Part shown: positions 61,152 to 64,000 of the stretch, in pieces
Position numbering within the stretch: position 1 is the first letter of the stretch
How the letters are laid out: each line of letters begins with the position of its first letter
Source of the DNA: Polyangia bacterium
Lineage (GTDB): Bacteria > Myxococcota_A > Polyangia > Polyangiales > JAUICN01
NCBI GenBank assembly: GCA_030427835.1
Contig: JAUICN010000009.1
Coordinates: forward strand, 62,001 to 126,000
Direction of reading: 5' to 3'
Length of the DNA stretch: 64,000 nucleotides
Made by a program: the position numbers and the translations under genes
Notes under the pieces: generated by a model
Databases searched by the model: none
Told to the model about the DNA's origin: nothing
Seen by the model: only the letters and a program-made list of their open reading frames with translations

Positions 61152-62516
61152 ATGGGGTTTCGAACAGTTGCGGATGATACGGAGGTGGGGTGGCCCTCTG
61201 GGATCCCCCATATTGTGGGCAACGAGGCCAGTGAGCGGTTTAGCTTCTATGGGATGAAGTTCATTCTGTGGCCCTACCTGGTGTTTTTGTATTGCCAGGA
61301 GGCAGGGCTCGGTGAGGCCTGTGGGGATGTGGAGGGCCTATCGGAGAGTGGCCCGGGGAAGCTGCTTGCATCCCATGCCACATCAACTGTGCATCTGTTT
61401 ATTGCTGGGGTGTACGCCATGCCCATTGTGGGGGCTTGGGTGGCGGATCGTGTGTTGGGCAAGTACCGGACGATTCTCTGGTTGTCCCTTCTGTACTGCC
61501 TTGGGCATGGGATCCTTGCTTTCTTTGAAGGGGCACTGTTCTGGGTGTACGTGGGCCTGGCGTGCATTGCGGTTGGCTCTGGAGGGATCAAGCCCTGCGT
61601 CTCTGCCCATGTGGGGGATCAGTTTGGCGCGGCGAACCGTTTCAGGTTGGCGGTGGTGTTTCGTTGGTTTTATTTTGCCATCAATCTGGGTGCCTTTGCG
61701 GCGGCCCTGTTGGTTCCCTGGGCCCGTAGTCGTTTTGGTTGGAGTGTGGCGTTCGGGATTCCGGGAGTGTTGATGGCATTTGCCACCTGGGTGTTTTGGT
61801 TGGGGCGCCACCGGTTTGTGCACGTGCCGCCCACCCGCGGCCCCTTTTGGGGGTCCGTTGCCGATCGTGGAATGTTGCTTCGAATCTGTGGGCTGTTTCT
61901 ATTCGTGGCCGTGTTCTGGGCGCTTTTTGATCAGCATGCGTCTTCGTGGATGCAGCAGGGCGGTGCCATGGAACGGCGGGTCGGGCGGTTTGAGATCCTC
62001 AAGGAGCAGATGACCGCGGCAAACCCAGTGCTTGTCATGTTGCTGTTGCCCTTCAGTAGCCGTGTGTTGCAACCCCTGATGGCCCAATGGGGATTTCGTA
62101 CGGATGCGTTCTTTTGGATGCGCCTGGGAATGTGGATTGCTGCGGTGGCCTTTGTGGTGGTGGCGGGTCTTCAATGGTTGTTGGACCACGGGGCTATGGT
62201 GCACATTCTGTGGCAGCTGTTGGGCTACGTGCTCATGACGCTGGCAGAGGTGTTGGTTTCCGTCACGAGTCTGGAGTTTGCGTACCGACAGGCGCCCCAT
62301 GGGCACAAGTCCCTGGTGATGGGAGTTTGGTGTTTGGCCATTGCGGTGGGCAACGCAGGCACGGCCATTGCGGCCCTGTTGTCCGGCCTGTCGCTGTTTG
62401 GCTTTTTTCTCAGTTTTGCGGGCCTCATGGCGCTGACCGCGATTGCCTTTGGGAATGTGGTACCGCTTCTGTTTCCAGGAAAAGAGTCTGCAAGGAGTTC
62501 AAATGGGGTTGCCTAG
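61152..62516 (+). CDS. POT/PTR-family peptide transporter
   Basis: A 454-aa proton-coupled oligopeptide transporter. It has the ExxERF motif in NEASERFSFYGMKFIL, GAWVADRVLGKYRTILWLSLLY, and GSGGIKPCVSAHVGDQF. The PTR2 signature RWFYFAINLGAFAAALLVPW and FWALFDQHASSW follow. About 12 transmembrane helices. It probably imports di- and tripeptides. It converges with the kinase gene, their coding ends overlapping by 4 bp. Confidence 0.92.
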   Translation: MGFRTVADDTEVGWPSGIPHIVGNEASERFSFYGMKFILWPYLVFLYCQEAGLGEACGDVEGLSESGPGKLLASHATSTVHLFIAGVYAMPIVGAWVADRVLGKYRTILWLSLLYCLGHGILAFFEGALFWVYVGLACIAVGSGGIKPCVSAHVGDQFGAANRFRLAVVFRWFYFAINLGAFAAALLVPWARSRFGWSVAFGIPGVLMAFATWVFWLGRHRFVHVPPTRGPFWGSVADRGMLLRICGLFLFVAVFWALFDQHASSWMQQGGAMERRVGRFEILKEQMTAANPVLVMLLLPFSSRVLQPLMAQWGFRTDAFFWMRLGMWIAAVAFVVVAGLQWLLDHGAMVHILWQLLGYVLMTLAEVLVSVTSLEFAYRQAPHGHKSLVMGVWCLAIAVGNAGTAIAALLSGLSLFGFFLSFAGLMALTAIAFGNVVPLLFPGKESARSSNGVA

Positions 62517-64000
62517 GCTGCCTGTTCCTTGCGGATTGTAGCGATGGGCCACGCGGTTTGTTGATGCTTGGTACGTAGCTCGCGCAGTTTTCGATGGGCC
62601 TCGCCGATACTGATGCGGTTCTTGGGGTCCTGGCGCAGCATGCTGCGTAGGAGTTCCCCAATCTCTGCGGTTTGCTGGTTTTCGCACAACTGTTTCACGC
62701 CGTCGGGCGTGCCGTCGTGTGAGATGTGGCTCGTAATCAATGCTACTTCGTTGGCGCCATGCATGAGGGTCTCCCCGGTGAAGACTTCGTAGGCCAGGCA
62801 GCCCAGGGCGTACACATCCGCAGGAGTCGGTGAGGTGTAATGCTCGCCTTGGGATCCCCAGATCTCCGGAGCTCCGTACTGGCCGGTGGCACAGCCCGGG
62901 CGCAGGTGCCGCCCTGCAAGCCCAAAGTCCACCAACACCGGTTCACCGAGCGCGTCCGTTGTCTTTCTGTCTTCCGGCTGCCTGAGGATTACGTTGGAGG
63001 GTTTGACGTCCAGGTGGCCGATGCCCGTGGCGTGCATGCCCTTGAGGCCATCTGCGATGCCTTCGAGGATGTCAAAGGCGCGCTTGCTATCCATGTCACC
63101 GATTTCCAGCACGCGCTCCAGGGTGGGGCCTTCCACAAGTTCCATGACGAGAATGGGTTTGGGCTGTGCGCCGGCGTCAAAGGTGACAAAGCGGGCAATG
63201 TTGGGGTGGATGGGAAGGGACAGCAGGGCGCCTGCCTCTTGACGAAACATGTCAAGGAACTCCTTTTCGGAAAGGGTACGGGCTGCGGTTCCACTGTATT
63301 CGGGCACTTTCAGGGCGAACCGTTCCGCGGTGTCGTCGTGTTTTTGCTCAATGCGTCGCGCTGCAAATACGGAGCCCACGGCGCCTGCACCAAGCGCACG
63401 GAGCACGAAGAACCCTCCCAATACACGCCCGGGTGGTAACCATTGGGGAAGGAGCGGAGCCTTTCTCTTGTGGCGGACCGGAATGAAACTTGTGCGTTCC
63501 CTGTGGGGCGCACGGGTGGGTAGGGTGCTCAATCGCATGAGTGGAAATAGGGCTGCGTCTGCAATGAGCCTGGGCAGTTCCGTGCGCATGGTGGTGGCGA
63601 CTTTCTCCAACGCAATTTGCAGGTCGGCGCGATCCCCTCGCACCGCACGTTCCACGGAGAAGTCGAGTTCCCGTACGGTGGCGGGAAGTTTGGAGAGGTG
63701 GTTTTCCTTGTCGATACCCAGGCGCATTCGTGCGCCCGCCACCAATTGGGCAAGCATGCCTGCGGTGGCTTCAAGATCCTGGAGCATCCCCCCATCGGAG
63801 GATGAGCTCACGTGGGCCAGGGAACTTGCGGTGGCGATGGTTTCCACGGCTTCCACGAGGCCCGTGAGGCTGGTTCGCAGGGCCTCCACACGGGGAGATC
63901 GTGCCACGGGTAGGGCGTCGGCCAACCGCAACAAACCGTTGAGGCAACTGCGTTCTCCTGCCCCGTCAGGGGTGGCTTCCTTGGTGCGGGTCTCAAGGTC
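62513..64000 (-). CDS. Serine/threonine protein kinase, 5' end outside the window
   Basis: An open frame from the right edge (at least 495 codons). The N-terminal ~170 residues are helical and unrecognised. The kinase domain has the P-loop LGAGAVGSVFAARR, the VAIK Lys in RFALKVPEY, a catalytic loop HLDVKPSNVIL (HLD replacing HRD), and DFGLAG. APEIWGSQ (APE motif) and ADVYALGCLAYEVFTGE follow. It resembles the Hanks-type kinases abundant in Myxococcota. The codons from 63935 to 64000 are in frame, so the true start lies beyond the window. Confidence 0.92.
   Translation of the reverse strand, partial: DLETRTKEATPDGAGERSCLNGLLRLADALPVARSPRVEALRTSLTGLVEAVETIATASSLAHVSSSSDGGMLQDLEATAGMLAQLVAGARMRLGIDKENHLSKLPATVRELDFSVERAVRGDRADLQIALEKVATTMRTELPRLIADAALFPLMRLSTLPTRAPHRERTSFIPVRHKRKAPLLPQWLPPGRVLGGFFVLRALGAGAVGSVFAARRIEQKHDDTAERFALKVPEYSGTAARTLSEKEFLDMFRQEAGALLSLPIHPNIARFVTFDAGAQPKPILVMELVEGPTLERVLEIGDMDSKRAFDILEGIADGLKGMHATGIGHLDVKPSNVILRQPEDRKTTDALGEPVLVDFGLAGRHLRPGCATGQYGAPEIWGSQGEHYTSPTPADVYALGCLAYEVFTGETLMHGANEVALITSHISHDGTPDGVKQLCENQQTAEIGELLRSMLRQDPKNRISIGEAHRKLRELRTKHQQTAWPIATIRKEQAA

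Noticed and set aside
1-64000. tRNA, rRNA, CRISPR, prophage or transposase genes
   Set aside because: I looked on both strands and saw none that I could support.

Overview
The window is high-GC bacterial DNA with a gene repertoire typical of the old Deltaproteobacteria (Myxococcota/Bradymonadota-like). The pointers are many small lipoproteins, Asp- and Cys-rich surface lipoproteins, an imuA-imuB-dnaE2 mutagenesis cassette, a MoxR/DUF58/transglutaminase operon and a Gld-type ABC system. That placement is inferred from gene content; there is no rRNA marker here. I see no tRNA, rRNA, CRISPR array, transposase or phage gene.

Layout. 1-4137 (-): kbl, a diheme cytochrome-like lipoprotein, tdh and the truncated murJ form one tightly overlapping threonine-catabolism operon. 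4259-6555 (+): holA, rpsT and a PAP2 phosphatase. 6858-14179 (-): NAD-type isocitrate dehydrogenase, then dnaE2, imuB and imuA (transcribed imuA first) behind a LexA-like palindrome. 14326-20703: lipoproteins and a ClpA-like AAA+ protein. 20915-27393: a SulP transporter, a HELLH putative metalloprotease lipoprotein, an SRPBCC protein and a leucine-rich-repeat-like lipoprotein. 27481-29267 (-): a vapBC toxin-antitoxin pair lodged between an NAD-epimerase gene and a second, degenerate copy of that gene's 3' end. 29491-36288: a TonB-dependent receptor with a lipoprotein partner, a YqeY protein, a trypsin-like lipoprotein and Hsp33. 36292-40155: a giant lipoprotein with about 33 calcium-binding-type repeats. 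40325-42939: an SDR-family gene and a tetR-phyH pair. 43131-49888 (-): the DUF58-transglutaminase-MoxR-TPR operon. 50184-55980: an MFS transporter, a degenerate PP2C, asparagine synthetase and a Cys-rich lipoprotein. 56238-61047 (+): a GldA/F/G-like ABC operon plus a DUF4340 protein. 61152-64000: a POT transporter and a truncated Ser/Thr kinase.

The most unusual content is a set of hairpin-bounded structured elements, here called R1 (5 copies), R2 (2 copies plus a tandem variant), R3, R4 and R6. Each has a long outer stem (13-25 bp). In R1 and R2 the stem sequence differs between copies while staying self-complementary, and it encloses a conserved core. Deviations from perfect pairing are mostly G-U compatible on one strand. 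Most copies lie at the 3' ends of genes. In two cases the stop codon of the host gene lies inside one arm, and three copies are inserted in frame within dnaE2. This looks like an undescribed family of mobile or regulatory structured nucleic-acid elements. All these statements come from reading the sequence; no database search was made.
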